64,000 bases of DNA from Nocardioides humilatus. Its GTDB lineage: Bacteria > Actinomycetota > Actinomycetes > Propionibacteriales > Nocardioidaceae. Under the pieces are notes generated by a model. It was not told the DNA's origin and made no database searches. It worked only from the letters and a program-made list of their open reading frames with translations. The position numbers were made by a program, and so were the translations under genes. Below are positions 15,277 to 24,519 of the stretch, piece by piece (the stretch's first letter is position 1; every line of letters begins with the position of its first letter). Location of the stretch: the NCBI RefSeq assembly GCF_008373755.1, contig NZ_VUJV01000006.1, positions 62,001 through 126,000 of the forward strand, in the 5' to 3' direction.

Positions 15277-16512
15277 TCATCCAGCAGGGGCGGGATTGCC
15301 GAAGAACGCGACCCAACGAAGGGCCAGCTCGACCTGGGTCGAGCGTTCGGTCAGCGGGTGGCCGAGGAGCTCCTCGGCCTTCGCGATGCGGTAGCGCACG
15401 GTGTTCTTGTGGACGAAGAGGCGCTCCGCGGTCGCCTCCACGTTGAGCGTCGTGAGGTAGACGAGCGCGGTCTCGCGCACGAGGGCGAGGTTCTTGTCGG
15501 CGGCGCCCAGCGGACCGATCTCGCGGGCGACCATGCGGCGGGCGAGGGTGTCTTGACTCGCGAGAATGCACAGCAGCTCGACCTCGTCGTAGCGGACGAG
15601 AGCGGTGACGCCGGGCACCTCGAGGGCGAGCTCACGGGCCGAACGCGCCTCGTCGTGGCTGGAGCGGAAGCCACCGACGCCCGGAGCCGGGAGCCCGACC
15701 GCCAGGTGTGTCCCGGTCTCCTTCAGCAGGGCCTCGAGAGGGGCCAGCAGGCCGAGATCGGGCTTGGTCGGCGTCGCCACCCAGCACCACAGGTCGCGGC
15801 TTCCGGCGACCATCGTCAGCGGACGCGGCGCCTTGAGCGCCTGCGCGACGGCGTTGGCGACGTCGAGCATCGCTTCGGTCGCCGAACCGCTGGACTCGCT
15901 CGACCACACGAGCAGAGCGGTCTGCCAGTGCTGGAGCGCGTGGCTGAGGGCGTTGGACGCCTGGTCGCTCGTCGGGGGAGCGTCGCCGAGGAGTGCCTCG
16001 ATCGTCTCCTGGCGTCGGATGAGGACGCCGTCGTTGAGGTTCTGCCGCTCCTCGTAGAAGGTCTGGATCAGGCTCTCGACCGAGTCGTCCATCCATTGCC
16101 CGGCGCGGCTCCAGATGAAGACGAGTACCTCGTCCCGGGCGGGCGCGTGCTCCTTCCCGACGGCGTCGATCACATCGATCAGGAACTGGTAGACCGCCTG
16201 CTGCGCGACCCGGTAGACCTTGAGGAGGATCGCGAGGTCCATCCCACGCCGTGCGAGGGACCGAGCGAGATCGGCCGCCGCGCTGGGCAGCACGAGCCGG
16301 TGCTCCTCCGACAGGTGGGCGAGGAACGAGCGCCACTGGGCGCCGGTGCTCTTGTGCAGGTCCTGGACCAGCATCGCGTCGCCGGCGATCTCGGGGATCT
16401 GGGTGGCGATGACGTCGTCGATCCGGTTGACGAAGTCAGCAGCCACCGCGGGCTTGCCGCAGTAGTCGACGAAGTCCCCGACCCACGAGGTCAGCGCATT
16501 GTTCTCCGACAC
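15277..16512 (-). CDS. PucR/CdaR-type transcriptional regulator
   Basis: 411 aa. GTG at 16510-16512 is chosen (MSENNALTSW) because GGAGG lies five to seven bases before it. The N-terminal half is helical (DUF5938/RsbR-like layout), a GGDEF-like middle domain follows, and the C-terminal PucR helix-turn-helix reads TLNVEATAERLFVHKNTVRYR at about residues 360-385, a hallmark of the family. It is divergent from the GMC dehydrogenase and ALDH genes and probably activates them. PucR-type proteins often sense substrates of neighbouring catabolic genes. Confidence 0.87.
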   Translation of the reverse strand: MSENNALTSWVGDFVDYCGKPAVAADFVNRIDDVIATQIPEIAGDAMLVQDLHKSTGAQWRSFLAHLSEEHRLVLPSAAADLARSLARRGMDLAILLKVYRVAQQAVYQFLIDVIDAVGKEHAPARDEVLVFIWSRAGQWMDDSVESLIQTFYEERQNLNDGVLIRRQETIEALLGDAPPTSDQASNALSHALQHWQTALLVWSSESSGSATEAMLDVANAVAQALKAPRPLTMVAGSRDLWCWVATPTKPDLGLLAPLEALLKETGTHLAVGLPAPGVGGFRSSHDEARSARELALEVPGVTALVRYDEVELLCILASQDTLARRMVAREIGPLGAADKNLALVRETALVYLTTLNVEATAERLFVHKNTVRYRIAKAEELLGHPLTERSTQVELALRWVAFFGNPAPAG

Positions 16513-16584
16513 CAACACCTCCGGGAGCGGGTGAGGCCCTGGCCACACTTCTTGGACTGGCAAACAATGGACCCGATCGACGAT

Positions 16585-16650
16585 GGACGCAATGACAAGC
16601 GTCCGGACCAGCCCCGATGACACCTTTCTCGAACAGTCCAGACGTTCGAG
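16585..16650. promoter_or_regulatory. Two inverted repeats in the pucR/GMC divergent promoter
   Basis: GGACGC-N8-GCGTCC spans 16585-16604 and CTCGAAC-N9-GTTCGAG spans 16628-16650. The second lies nine bases before the GMC dehydrogenase ATG. They are candidate sites for the divergent PucR-type regulator; the second could also hide the ribosome binding region in RNA. Confidence 0.45.
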
Positions 16651-16659
16651 GGAAGTGAC

Positions 16660-18234
16660 ATGCGTACTTACGACTACATCGTGGTGGGCTCCGGCTCCGC
16701 TGGAGCCGTGGTTGCCGGCCGGCTCTCGGAGGATCCGTCGACGCGGGTTCTTCTCATCGAGGCCGGCGGGGCCAAGAAGCCCATGAGGGTGAAGGTCCCC
16801 GCAGCCTTCCCGACCCAGTTCAAGACCGACCTGGACTGGGAGGTCTACACGGAGCCGGAGCCGCACCTGGACGGCCGCGTGATCTACCACCCGCGCGCCA
16901 AGCTCCTCGGTGGCTGTAGCGCCATGAACGCGATGATGTACATCCGCGGCAGTCGGCACGACTACGACTCCTGGGCCAAGGGTGGCGCGACCGGCTGGTC
17001 CTACGACGAGGTGCTGCCGCTCTTCAAGCGGTCCGAGCGCAACTCCCGTGGGGCGAGCGAGTACCACGGCGACGCGGGCCCCCTCCACATCGAGGACCCG
17101 CGTACGCCGACCCCGTTGACCGAGACCCTCATCGAGGCCATGTGCGCGACCGGCCTGTCGCGCAACGACGACTTCAACGGGGCCGACCAGCTCGGTGCCG
17201 GCTACAACCAGCTCACCCAGAAGCGCGGCATGCGCTGGACCACCGCCGACGGCTTCGTGACGCCGGCGACCAAGCGCGCCAACTTCACCCTGCTCAGCGG
17301 AGCGCATGTGCACAGGGTCCGGGTTGCGAACGGGCGTGCGGTCGGGGTCGAGGTCGAGGTCAACGGCAAGGTGGAGTTCTACGCCGCTGACCGCGAGGTC
17401 GTGCTCTCGGCCGGTGCGTTCAACACCCCGCAGCTGCTCATGCTCTCCGGTATCGGCCCCGCCGACCACCTCGCGGAGCACGGCATCGCATCCGTCGTCG
17501 ACAACCCGAACGTCGGGGCGCACCTGATGGACCACCCGCTCTACCTGACGAACCACGAAACGACCGCGAGGGGCACGCTGGCCGGGGCCGAGTCGCCGGT
17601 CCAGTTGGTGAAGTACCTCGCCGCGCGCCGCGGCATGCTGACGTCCAACATCGGTGAGGCGGGCGCGTTCTTCCACACCAGGTCCGGCGAGGACGCCCCG
17701 GACGTCCAGATGTTCGGTGCGCCGGCGTACTTCTGGGACAACGGCTTCGCGACTCACGACAAACCTGCGTTCGCCTTCGCGTTGTCGCTGGTGGGCTCGA
17801 CGAGCCGGGGTCACCTCCGGCTGCGGAGCGCGGACCCCAAGGCCCAGATCGGAGCCACCTTCAACTACTTCGCCGAGCGGGCCGACATGGACTCCATGGT
17901 CGCTGGCATCGAGCGCGCTCGGGAGGCGGCCGCCTACGGACCGCTGCGCGCGCTGACGACCAAGGAGATCCACCCCGGCGCCGCCGTGCAGACCCGCCAG
18001 GAGATCGAGGCCGAGATCCGCCGCAACGTGTCCCACACCTTCCACCCGGCGTGCACTGCGCGGATCGGCACCGAGGTCGACGGCGTGGTCGACCCGGACC
18101 TGCGGGTGCACGGCGTGGTCGGCCTGCGGGTCGCGGACGCCTCGGTCTTCCCGACCATTCCGCACGGCAACACCCACGCGCCCACCGTGCTGGTCGGCGA
18201 GAAGGCAGCGGACCTGATCCGCGCGACGAGCTGA
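16660..18234 (+). CDS. GMC-family FAD alcohol dehydrogenase (choline-dehydrogenase-like)
   Basis: 524 aa. FAD-binding VVGSGSAGAVVAGRL is at residues 8-22, with GGCSAMNAMMYIRG (first GMC signature) near 86-99. GAFNTPQLLMLSGIGP (second signature) lies near 253-268, and the C-terminal His motifs FHPACTARIG and HGNTHAPTVLVGEKAADLI close the active site. GAGGGAAG precedes the ATG. It oxidises primary alcohols to aldehydes; the next gene, seven bases on, is an aldehyde dehydrogenase, giving an alcohol-to-acid pair comparable to AlkJ/AlkH. Confidence 0.92.
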   Translation: MRTYDYIVVGSGSAGAVVAGRLSEDPSTRVLLIEAGGAKKPMRVKVPAAFPTQFKTDLDWEVYTEPEPHLDGRVIYHPRAKLLGGCSAMNAMMYIRGSRHDYDSWAKGGATGWSYDEVLPLFKRSERNSRGASEYHGDAGPLHIEDPRTPTPLTETLIEAMCATGLSRNDDFNGADQLGAGYNQLTQKRGMRWTTADGFVTPATKRANFTLLSGAHVHRVRVANGRAVGVEVEVNGKVEFYAADREVVLSAGAFNTPQLLMLSGIGPADHLAEHGIASVVDNPNVGAHLMDHPLYLTNHETTARGTLAGAESPVQLVKYLAARRGMLTSNIGEAGAFFHTRSGEDAPDVQMFGAPAYFWDNGFATHDKPAFAFALSLVGSTSRGHLRLRSADPKAQIGATFNYFAERADMDSMVAGIERAREAAAYGPLRALTTKEIHPGAAVQTRQEIEAEIRRNVSHTFHPACTARIGTEVDGVVDPDLRVHGVVGLRVADASVFPTIPHGNTHAPTVLVGEKAADLIRATS

Positions 18235-18241
18235 GGACGAC

Positions 18242-19954
18242 ATGTTCGAGACAACAGTGCAGACCGACGCCGACGCGATCGCAGCGCGGCTGCTCGACGG
18301 CGAGATCGCCTGGGCCCGTACGTCGCTCACGCGGCGACGCGAGCTCCTGACCGAGTTCATGGCGCTGGTCGACCAGCACGCCGAGGAATGGGTCGAGGTG
18401 GCAGCGAGCATCAAGCAGCTGCCCGCCGGGTCGTCGTTGATCGGCGAGGAGTGGGTCAGCGGACCCTGGGCCGTGCAGGCCTACGTGGGTGCGCTCCAGC
18501 AGACCTTGCGACGGATGGAGGACGGCCGTGACGTGCTCGCGGGATTCCGCACCCGGTCCGTCGAGGGCGACCGGCTCGCTTTCCAGGTGTTGCCCCACAA
18601 CACCTTCGACCGCCTGCTGCTCAACGGCTATCGGGCCGAGCTGTGGATGCAGCCGGGGGTGACGGAGGCGGACGCCGGTGCCGCAGCCGGCCTCGGCCTG
18701 CGGAAGCCGCATGACACCCAGGGCACCGCGCTCGTCCTCGGCGCGGGCAACATCAGCTCGATCGCCCCGCTGGACGTGCTCTACGTGCTGTATGCCGACA
18801 ACCGGGTCGCGGCTCTGAAGCTGAACCCGATCATGAACGGGTTGAAGGACGTCTTCACCACGATCTTCGCGCCGTTCATCGCCATCGGCGCGGTCGAGGT
18901 CCTGACGTGCGACCTCGAGACCGGCAACGCGCTGGCCCACCACCCCGACGTCGCCGCCGTGCACATGACGGGCAGCGAGCAGACCCACGACGCGATCGTC
19001 TGGGGTCCGGGCGAGCAGGGCGTGGCCAACAAGGCGGCGGGCACCCCGCTGCTGACCAAGCCGATCTCGAGCGAGCTCGGGGGAGTGGCGCCCGTCATCG
19101 TCGTACCGGGCAAGTGGTCGAAGGCCGACCTCCGCTTTCAGGCGCAACACATCGCCACCCAGCGACTCCACAACAGCGGCCACAACTGCATCGCCGGACA
19201 GATCGTGGTCCTGAGCAGCGACTGGGCGCAGAAGGACGCGTTCCTCACCGAGCTCCGGGCGGCCCTTGCCGCGGCGCCGGAGCGTCCAGCCTGGTATCCC
19301 GGCTGTGCCACCCGCGTCGCCGACGCCCGTGCGGTGCACCCGACGGCCGAGGCGGTCGGGGGGGTCGCCGAGCGCACCCTGATCACCGGGCTCGACCTCG
19401 ATGACGACACCGAGACGGCGTTCTCGACCGAGTACTTCGGGCCGGTCCTCGGAGTGGCCGAACTGCCCGGGACGGGCGCCGCGTTCCTCGAGCGCGCCGT
19501 GACCGCGGCCAACGACAAGCTGCGCGGGACGCTGGGCGCCAACGTGATCGTCCACCCCCGGACGAAGCGCCAGCTCGGCGCGAGGCTGGAGGAGCAGGTC
19601 GTCCGACTCCGCTACGGCACCATCGGCGTCAACGTCTGGACCGGTGTCGGCTACCTGACGCCGCACGCGACGTGGGGCGGTTTCCCCGGCCACACGCTCG
19701 ACGACATCCAGAGCGGGCGCGGCGTGGTCCACAACGCGCTGCTTCTCGACCGCACCGAACGCACCGTCGTGCACGGCCCCTTCCGGCCCTTCCCCCGGTC
19801 GGTCCTGCACGGGGAGGCCTCGATCTCGCCGAAGCCACCGTGGTTCGTCGACAACCGGACCGCCGCGACCACCGGCCGGCGGCTCGCCCGCTTCGCTGCG
19901 CGGCCCCGGTGGCGGGCGCTCCCCGCGATCTTCGCCTCCGCCCTGCGCGGGTGA
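18242..19954 (+). CDS. Aldehyde dehydrogenase family protein, long divergent type
   Basis: 570 aa, about 80 longer than classical ALDHs. The general-base Glu is in SSELGGVAP near residue 280 and the nucleophile Cys in NSGHNCIAGQ near 318, replacing the usual GQxC. TGSEQTHDAIVWG corresponds to the NAD-binding Gly motif. Extra sequence lies at the N-terminus (a helical domain to about residue 150) and in a basic C-terminal tail (RRLARFAARPRWRALP) that could associate with membranes. It probably oxidises the aldehyde made by the preceding dehydrogenase. It ends four bases from a convergent gene. Confidence 0.85.
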   Translation: MFETTVQTDADAIAARLLDGEIAWARTSLTRRRELLTEFMALVDQHAEEWVEVAASIKQLPAGSSLIGEEWVSGPWAVQAYVGALQQTLRRMEDGRDVLAGFRTRSVEGDRLAFQVLPHNTFDRLLLNGYRAELWMQPGVTEADAGAAAGLGLRKPHDTQGTALVLGAGNISSIAPLDVLYVLYADNRVAALKLNPIMNGLKDVFTTIFAPFIAIGAVEVLTCDLETGNALAHHPDVAAVHMTGSEQTHDAIVWGPGEQGVANKAAGTPLLTKPISSELGGVAPVIVVPGKWSKADLRFQAQHIATQRLHNSGHNCIAGQIVVLSSDWAQKDAFLTELRAALAAAPERPAWYPGCATRVADARAVHPTAEAVGGVAERTLITGLDLDDDTETAFSTEYFGPVLGVAELPGTGAAFLERAVTAANDKLRGTLGANVIVHPRTKRQLGARLEEQVVRLRYGTIGVNVWTGVGYLTPHATWGGFPGHTLDDIQSGRGVVHNALLLDRTERTVVHGPFRPFPRSVLHGEASISPKPPWFVDNRTAATTGRRLARFAARPRWRALPAIFASALRG

Positions 19955-19957
19955 CGA

Positions 19958-20230
19958 CTAGGCGATAGCGACGACCTGGAACGCGAGGACGACCGCGCCG
20001 AGCACCCGTCGGAACGGGCTGTCGCCACGGACCACCTCATCGAGTGCCCACGCGATGAGGGCTCCGTGGCGCACGCCCGTCAGCGCTGCCTCGTGGGCGC
20101 TGGAGAGGTCGAGGTGGCCGAGCGCCCACGCGACCATCCAGACGATCAGCGCCGGGTTGGGCGGTTGCCAGAGGGTCTGCCGGCCGTCCTTCGCACGGAA
20201 CCACCAGGACGCAGAAGTAGGGCCGGTCAC
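19958..20230 (-). CDS. Small hydrophobic protein
   Basis: 90 aa from GTG. Two moderately hydrophobic helices lie at about residues 27-40 and 72-90, around the SSAHEAALTGVRHGALIAWALDEVVRGDSPFRR segment (only part of it charged). It begins 25 bases from the divergent DinB-like gene. No family is recognised. Coding is supported by reading-frame fit between neighbours rather than by motifs. Confidence 0.6.
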   Translation of the reverse strand: MTGPTSASWWFRAKDGRQTLWQPPNPALIVWMVAWALGHLDLSSAHEAALTGVRHGALIAWALDEVVRGDSPFRRVLGAVVLAFQVVAIA

Positions 20231-20255
20231 CCCTCGAACGTACTAACGTCGATCC

Positions 20256-20957
20256 ATGGCTGACGAGTCGCTCCTCGACGGGCTCGACCCGTTCGACCTG
20301 CTGGACCGCGAGGCCGACCGGGTCCATCGGTTCTTCACGAGCGAGCCGGACTGGTCGCTGCCGAGCCGCTGTGCGGGTTGGACGGTGCGCGACATGGTCG
20401 CCCACCTCAAGGGCCTGGAGGACTACACCCGTGCCAACCTCGATGGCACGGTCCAGGAGATGTTCCGGGCCGCCGAGCAGGCCGGCATCAAGGACATCGC
20501 CGCCTTCAACGACTGGCAGATCCACGTCTACGACTCGGTGCCGACCGACGAGCTCGTGGGAGAGTGGCGCGAGGCGCAGGTGGCCAACCGACGTGACCTG
20601 CGTGCTCGGGGCAGGGACGGCTCGGTCGACACGATGGTCGGCGCCTACCCCGCCGGGCTGCAGACCTTCCACTTCGCCGTTGAATACGCCACCCACGGCG
20701 ACGACGTCTTCGTCCCTGTCCCCGAGGCGGACCGTGCCGCGCGTACGGCGTGGCGGGTCACCTTCGGCCGCTTCGTGCTGGGCGAGCTCGAGAAGCCGGT
20801 GACGGTTGCCGTCGACGGCGGCGTGGTCGTGGTCGAGGGCGACCTGGGGCGGGTCGAGCTGTCGCCCGAGACGTTCGTCGAGGCCACCCAGGGCCGCCTG
20901 TCCGACGACTTCCCGATGACCGCCGACCTCAGGGCACTGCTCTCCACCGTCCCGTAG
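20256..20957 (+). CDS. DinB-like / maleylpyruvate isomerase-type metal-binding protein
   Basis: 233 aa. The N-terminal four-helix domain has CAGWTVRDMVAHLKGLED (first His near residue 49) and FAVEYATHGDDVFVP (further His near 146), the three-His zinc pattern of the mycothiol-dependent maleylpyruvate isomerase N-terminal (MDMPI) family. A C-terminal small domain follows (VTVAVDGGVVVVEGDLGRV), often an SCP2-like sterol carrier fold. Members use mycothiol or act as thiol transferases. The actual substrate is unknown. Confidence 0.8.
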   Translation: MADESLLDGLDPFDLLDREADRVHRFFTSEPDWSLPSRCAGWTVRDMVAHLKGLEDYTRANLDGTVQEMFRAAEQAGIKDIAAFNDWQIHVYDSVPTDELVGEWREAQVANRRDLRARGRDGSVDTMVGAYPAGLQTFHFAVEYATHGDDVFVPVPEADRAARTAWRVTFGRFVLGELEKPVTVAVDGGVVVVEGDLGRVELSPETFVEATQGRLSDDFPMTADLRALLSTVP

Positions 20958-20993
20958 GCCCCACTCGTGTGCGGCTGTCGTACTCAGTCGTGG

Positions 20994-21746
20994 CTACAGC
21001 ACCGCGCGCAGGTCAGCGACAAGTGCGGGTACGGCGAGGACCGGGATCGCTGCGAACAGAAGGCGGAACAGCCACAGCAGGGCAGGGCTGGCGAGGATCT
21101 TGTCGAGGAAGGCGCGGCGGACGGGCAGCAGCACCGCGATGACGACGAGCTGGAACGCGCCCGCGAGGGCAGCGAGGGGAAACGCCAGCACGAGAACGGG
21201 CAGCCACGGCGGGCCGGTTTCCGCGTGGCGACCGACGTGTTCGACGACGGCGGGCACCAGCAATCCGACGACGAACGGCAAGACGAGGAACAGTGCGACC
21301 GCAACTTCTGTGTCGAGATCGCGGAAGTCGCGGCCGTGGTCGTTGATGACGCCAGAACCCCCGAGCAGCATCGCTGTGACCGCGACGGTGAGCCGCTGGA
21401 CCCACGGTCGTCCCACGAGGAAGGGCAGCACGGCGATGTAGGCCGCAGCGCCCACGACGCCGAGCGCGACGCCGAGCATCACCAGGTTGTAGACGCCGAA
21501 CAGGGTGAACCGGCCGATCTCGAACCCGTCGTCCGACGTCAGCCCTGTCGAGGCTGGTGAGGCCAGGCGCAGCACCAGCATCGCGGCCCGGAGCAGCAGG
21601 CCGATCGCGACGCCGGCGACGAGCCCCGACACGACCACCACCCACGCGGTCTGCCCGAGCTCGCGTCGGTACGACGGCGTCCCAACTGGCCTGCCCGGGA
21701 CCACCAGCAGTGGCGCCGTCCCGACGACCTCGGGGGACGGACTCAC
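20994..21746 (-). CDS. Polytopic membrane protein
   Basis: 250 aa from GTG at 21744-21746. Five to six spans are seen at about residues 33-55, 82-108, 117-137, 149-169, 185-210 and 224-247. No transporter signature is recognised. It follows the repeat-protein gene by 48 bases on the same strand and may be cotranscribed with it. Confidence 0.68.
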   Translation of the reverse strand: MSPSPEVVGTAPLLVVPGRPVGTPSYRRELGQTAWVVVVSGLVAGVAIGLLLRAAMLVLRLASPASTGLTSDDGFEIGRFTLFGVYNLVMLGVALGVVGAAAYIAVLPFLVGRPWVQRLTVAVTAMLLGGSGVINDHGRDFRDLDTEVAVALFLVLPFVVGLLVPAVVEHVGRHAETGPPWLPVLVLAFPLAALAGAFQLVVIAVLLPVRRAFLDKILASPALLWLFRLLFAAIPVLAVPALVADLRAVL

Positions 21747-21794
21747 ACCCGTCAGCGTAGGGCCGCGAGCGCGGCGGTGGTAGCAGCGCGGGAT

Positions 21795-23276
21795 TCAGGC
21801 GACCTCGGCCCAGGTCGCGGTCGTTCCTCCGGTCTTGCAGAACCAGAGGCGGCCGGTGCTGTCGACGTACAAATCGCCACGGGTCCCACTGGTCGGATGG
21901 GTGTCGACGGTTCCGGGGGTGAGGTTGACCTGAGCTGCGGCGCCGGTGAACACGCCACCGCGGCCGGTGCCGCCGAAGCCGCGGACCCCCACGCCTCCCA
22001 CGGATTGGCCGTACACCGCGGTGCCGGTGCCGGCGTGCGATGCGAGGACGCCGTAACTGGCGTTGGTGGTGGAATTCGTGATCGCGCGCACGGCGGCGCT
22101 CGACGCGCCGGGTGTGGTCGAGGTGAGTCGTCCGAGGACACCAGCGGTCTTGTCGGCGTTCCCGGTAGCGACGCATTCGGCGCCGGTTGCGTAAGTGCTC
22201 TCAGCAAGGAGACCCGGCCCGCCACTCGACTTCGCCCAGACCCCTCGGCCGCTGCCGCCGTGATAGCCCCGGACACCGGCGCCCTTCGTCACGTGAGGCA
22301 AGGGCATGTCGCCAACAACGCCAGCAGAGTGGGTCGCGTCGTTCAAGGACAAGCCGGCCACTCCACAATTCTTCCCTCGTCCACTCACGCCAATGCCACC
22401 ACCAGACGTCCCGTAGACGCCTGCACCCGTGCCGTCGTGCGATCCGTGGACGCCGTAACCGGCGTCGGTTCTGGCGTTGTTGATACCGCGCACGCCGGCG
22501 CTCCCATATTGAGGTGTTTCGGACGTGACCCGTCCGATGACGCCGAACTGGTCCGCGCGCCCACCGGTCGTGACGCATTCGGCGCCTGACCCGGTGCCGC
22601 CGTCGGCGTAGAGGCCAACTCCAGACACGGACGTCGCCCACACCCCCCACCCCGACCCGGCGTGCGAACCGATGACTCCGATTCCATTCGAGCTCGTATT
22701 GAGGTTCTCGCCACAAACACCGGCCGTTCCGGGCAACTCATCGGGGTTTTTCAGCCAGGTGCCCTGCACGCCGTATCGGCCTCCGGAGCTTCTGCCAACT
22801 ACCCCGATGCCTCCGGCGTGCGCGGTCTCGCCGTAGACGCCGCGCCCATAACTCACGGCCGACACCCCGTACACGGCGATCGATCCGCTGCCCAGCGAGG
22901 CGTACCCTTCGTTGTCCTCCCCCCTCAGCACCAACGCTGGGTGGTTCCCGTAAGGGCCGGAGTTGAGCTTGATCTCGGTCGGCAGATCGGCGGAGTTGAC
23001 GGCGCCGAGGACGACTGGAGTGCCGTCGGCGTGAGCGGCGGTCGGCCGGGCGACGACCGCCGCTGCCGCTCCAGCCATCCCGGCGCCCGCCAACCACACG
23101 AGGCCCCGCCGGCTCGGAGCCGCCTCCCGTGTCGAGCCGGGTTCGACGTTGGGTGCCGTCGCCGGTTGGCGCAACTCGAGCTCTTTCATTCGGTGTGTGA
23201 GAGCGGTGTTCGCCCGCTCCAACCGGCCAACCAGTTGTCGGAGTCGGTCCAGTTCTTGCTCGATCTCGCCGCTCAC
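21795..23276 (-). CDS. Exported Gly-rich repeat protein with N-terminal coiled coil
   Basis: 493 aa. Residues 1-40 form a coiled coil (IEQELDRLRQLVGRLERAN). At about 55-83 there is a twin-arginine-like signal (SRRGLVWLAGAGMAGAAAAV ending TAAHA). The rest is a long series of short units of the type GVYGxSxGGxGVxG, about 20-30 residues apart (for example GVVGRSSGGRYGVQG, GVYGTSGGGIGVSG). The C-terminus reads GDLYVDSTGRLWFCKTGG, like the small C-terminal domain of some phage tail-fibre proteins. It is probably a trimeric beta-structured surface fibre. No enzyme motif is seen. Confidence 0.75.
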   Translation of the reverse strand: MSGEIEQELDRLRQLVGRLERANTALTHRMKELELRQPATAPNVEPGSTREAAPSRRGLVWLAGAGMAGAAAAVVARPTAAHADGTPVVLGAVNSADLPTEIKLNSGPYGNHPALVLRGEDNEGYASLGSGSIAVYGVSAVSYGRGVYGETAHAGGIGVVGRSSGGRYGVQGTWLKNPDELPGTAGVCGENLNTSSNGIGVIGSHAGSGWGVWATSVSGVGLYADGGTGSGAECVTTGGRADQFGVIGRVTSETPQYGSAGVRGINNARTDAGYGVHGSHDGTGAGVYGTSGGGIGVSGRGKNCGVAGLSLNDATHSAGVVGDMPLPHVTKGAGVRGYHGGSGRGVWAKSSGGPGLLAESTYATGAECVATGNADKTAGVLGRLTSTTPGASSAAVRAITNSTTNASYGVLASHAGTGTAVYGQSVGGVGVRGFGGTGRGGVFTGAAAQVNLTPGTVDTHPTSGTRGDLYVDSTGRLWFCKTGGTTATWAEVA

Positions 23277-23424
23277 GATGGTCTCCTTTGTGCAGTTGCA
23301 CGCACCGCCGGAGCCCGAACCTGCCGCGCGCGGTTCCCTGGAGATTCCAATGTCGCGAGTGAGGGCGTGCTCGTCAACGAACCGGGAGGCAGATCACCCG
23401 CGGACGTGTTGCAAGATGGTCGTC

Positions 23425-23988
23425 ATGTCCTTCCAGATGACCGGGCTGCCGGAAGCCGATGAAGTCCTCGACCAGCACCCGTTCGCGGTGGTGGTCGGGA
23501 TGATGCTTGACCAGCAGTACGGCATGGAGCACGCGTTCCGCGGCGGCTGGAAGGTCCTGAGCCGCTTCGGCAACCTGGACCCGGCGGCGATCGCCGCGGC
23601 CGATCCTGAGGCGTTCAAGGAGATGTGCAGCACCCCGCCGGCGATCCATCGGTTCCCGGGGTCGATGGCGGCGCGGCTGCAGGAGCTCGCCGCGCTCGTC
23701 GAGAGCAAGTACGACGGCGACGTCACGCGGCTCTGGACGGAGCCCACCACGGGCAAGGAGCTCTTCAAGCGCGTGCAGGAGCTGCCGGGCTTCGGGAAGC
23801 AGAAGGCGCAGATCTTCGTGGCGCTGCTGGCCAAACAGGTCGGCATCCGACCGGACGGCTGGGAGGCGGTGGCGGGGGATTACGCCCTCGAGGGCTATCG
23901 CTCGGTGGCCGACGTGGTCGACCCCGACTCGCTGCAGAAGGTGCGCGACTACAAGAAGATGAAGAAGGCCGCAGCCAAGGAGGGCTGA
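23425..23988 (+). CDS. HhH-GPD family protein (DNA glycosylase-like)
   Basis: 187 aa from ATG at 23425; ATG at 23416 is also in frame. The helix-hairpin-helix reads ELPGFGKQKAQIFVALL near residues 118-134, as in the endonuclease III superfamily. The usual catalytic Lys/Asp after the HhH is not obvious, and there is no iron-sulfur cluster Cys set. PFAVVVGMMLDQQ at the N-terminus matches the first helices of this actinobacterial subfamily. The likely role is base-excision repair or DNA binding. The basic C-terminus (KKMKKAAAKEG) supports DNA contact. Confidence 0.85.
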   Translation: MSFQMTGLPEADEVLDQHPFAVVVGMMLDQQYGMEHAFRGGWKVLSRFGNLDPAAIAAADPEAFKEMCSTPPAIHRFPGSMAARLQELAALVESKYDGDVTRLWTEPTTGKELFKRVQELPGFGKQKAQIFVALLAKQVGIRPDGWEAVAGDYALEGYRSVADVVDPDSLQKVRDYKKMKKAAAKEG

Positions 23989-23990
23989 GG

Positions 23991-24488
23991 TCAGCTCTCG
24001 AAGTCGGCCTTCAGGTTGCGCAACGTCCGCTTGATGTTGCCGCGCTGGAACTCCGCGAAGCTCGGCTTCCGCGTCGCAATCGGGTCGAACATCCGCGTCG
24101 CCGCATCCGGCCACCGGCGTCGTCCGTCGGTCCAGGTCTCGATGACCCGGGTGCCGTCCTCGACCGGCTCGAAGCGGTACTCCCAGCTGGCGATCCTGAT
24201 CGGCAGCACCGGCACGCCGACGCCGTAGACGCGCACGTCGAAGGCGAAGCGCTGGCCCGGGTCGGCTGCGGTGACGACGCACTTGGTCACCCACCGCACC
24301 GGTCCGCGCTTGTTGGAGCCGACGAAGGTCATGCCGACGCGCGCCGGCGCGCCCGGCTCGGGGACCGAGGCTCCGGTGTTCTCCGGGCTCCAGCGCGCCA
24401 TCTGCGTCGGGTCGCTGATCTGGGCGTAGAGCTCGTCGGCCGGGGCCGCGACCACGACGCTGTCGCTGACTGTCATCTCGCGGGGCAT
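23991..24488 (-). CDS. SRPBCC (START-like) family protein
   Basis: 165 aa. It opens with the family pattern VVVAAPADELYAQISDPTQMARWSPE and contains the later strand SWEYRFEPVEDGTRVIETWT. The hydrophobic-pocket fold binds lipids or aromatic ligands. It ends two bases from the convergent HhH-GPD gene and shares a promoter gap with the divergent tetR at 24554. Confidence 0.85.
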   Translation of the reverse strand: MPREMTVSDSVVVAAPADELYAQISDPTQMARWSPENTGASVPEPGAPARVGMTFVGSNKRGPVRWVTKCVVTAADPGQRFAFDVRVYGVGVPVLPIRIASWEYRFEPVEDGTRVIETWTDGRRRWPDAATRMFDPIATRKPSFAEFQRGNIKRTLRNLKADFES

Positions 24489-24519
24489 GGGGGAGAGCCT
24501 AGGGGCGAGGTAAGCCTTT

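Noticed and set aside
15277-18414. A 1045-residue reverse-strand frame extending through the GMC dehydrogenase gene
   Set aside because: The true PucR-type protein starts at GTG 16512 with a ribosome binding site. The upstream part mirrors the real forward gene.
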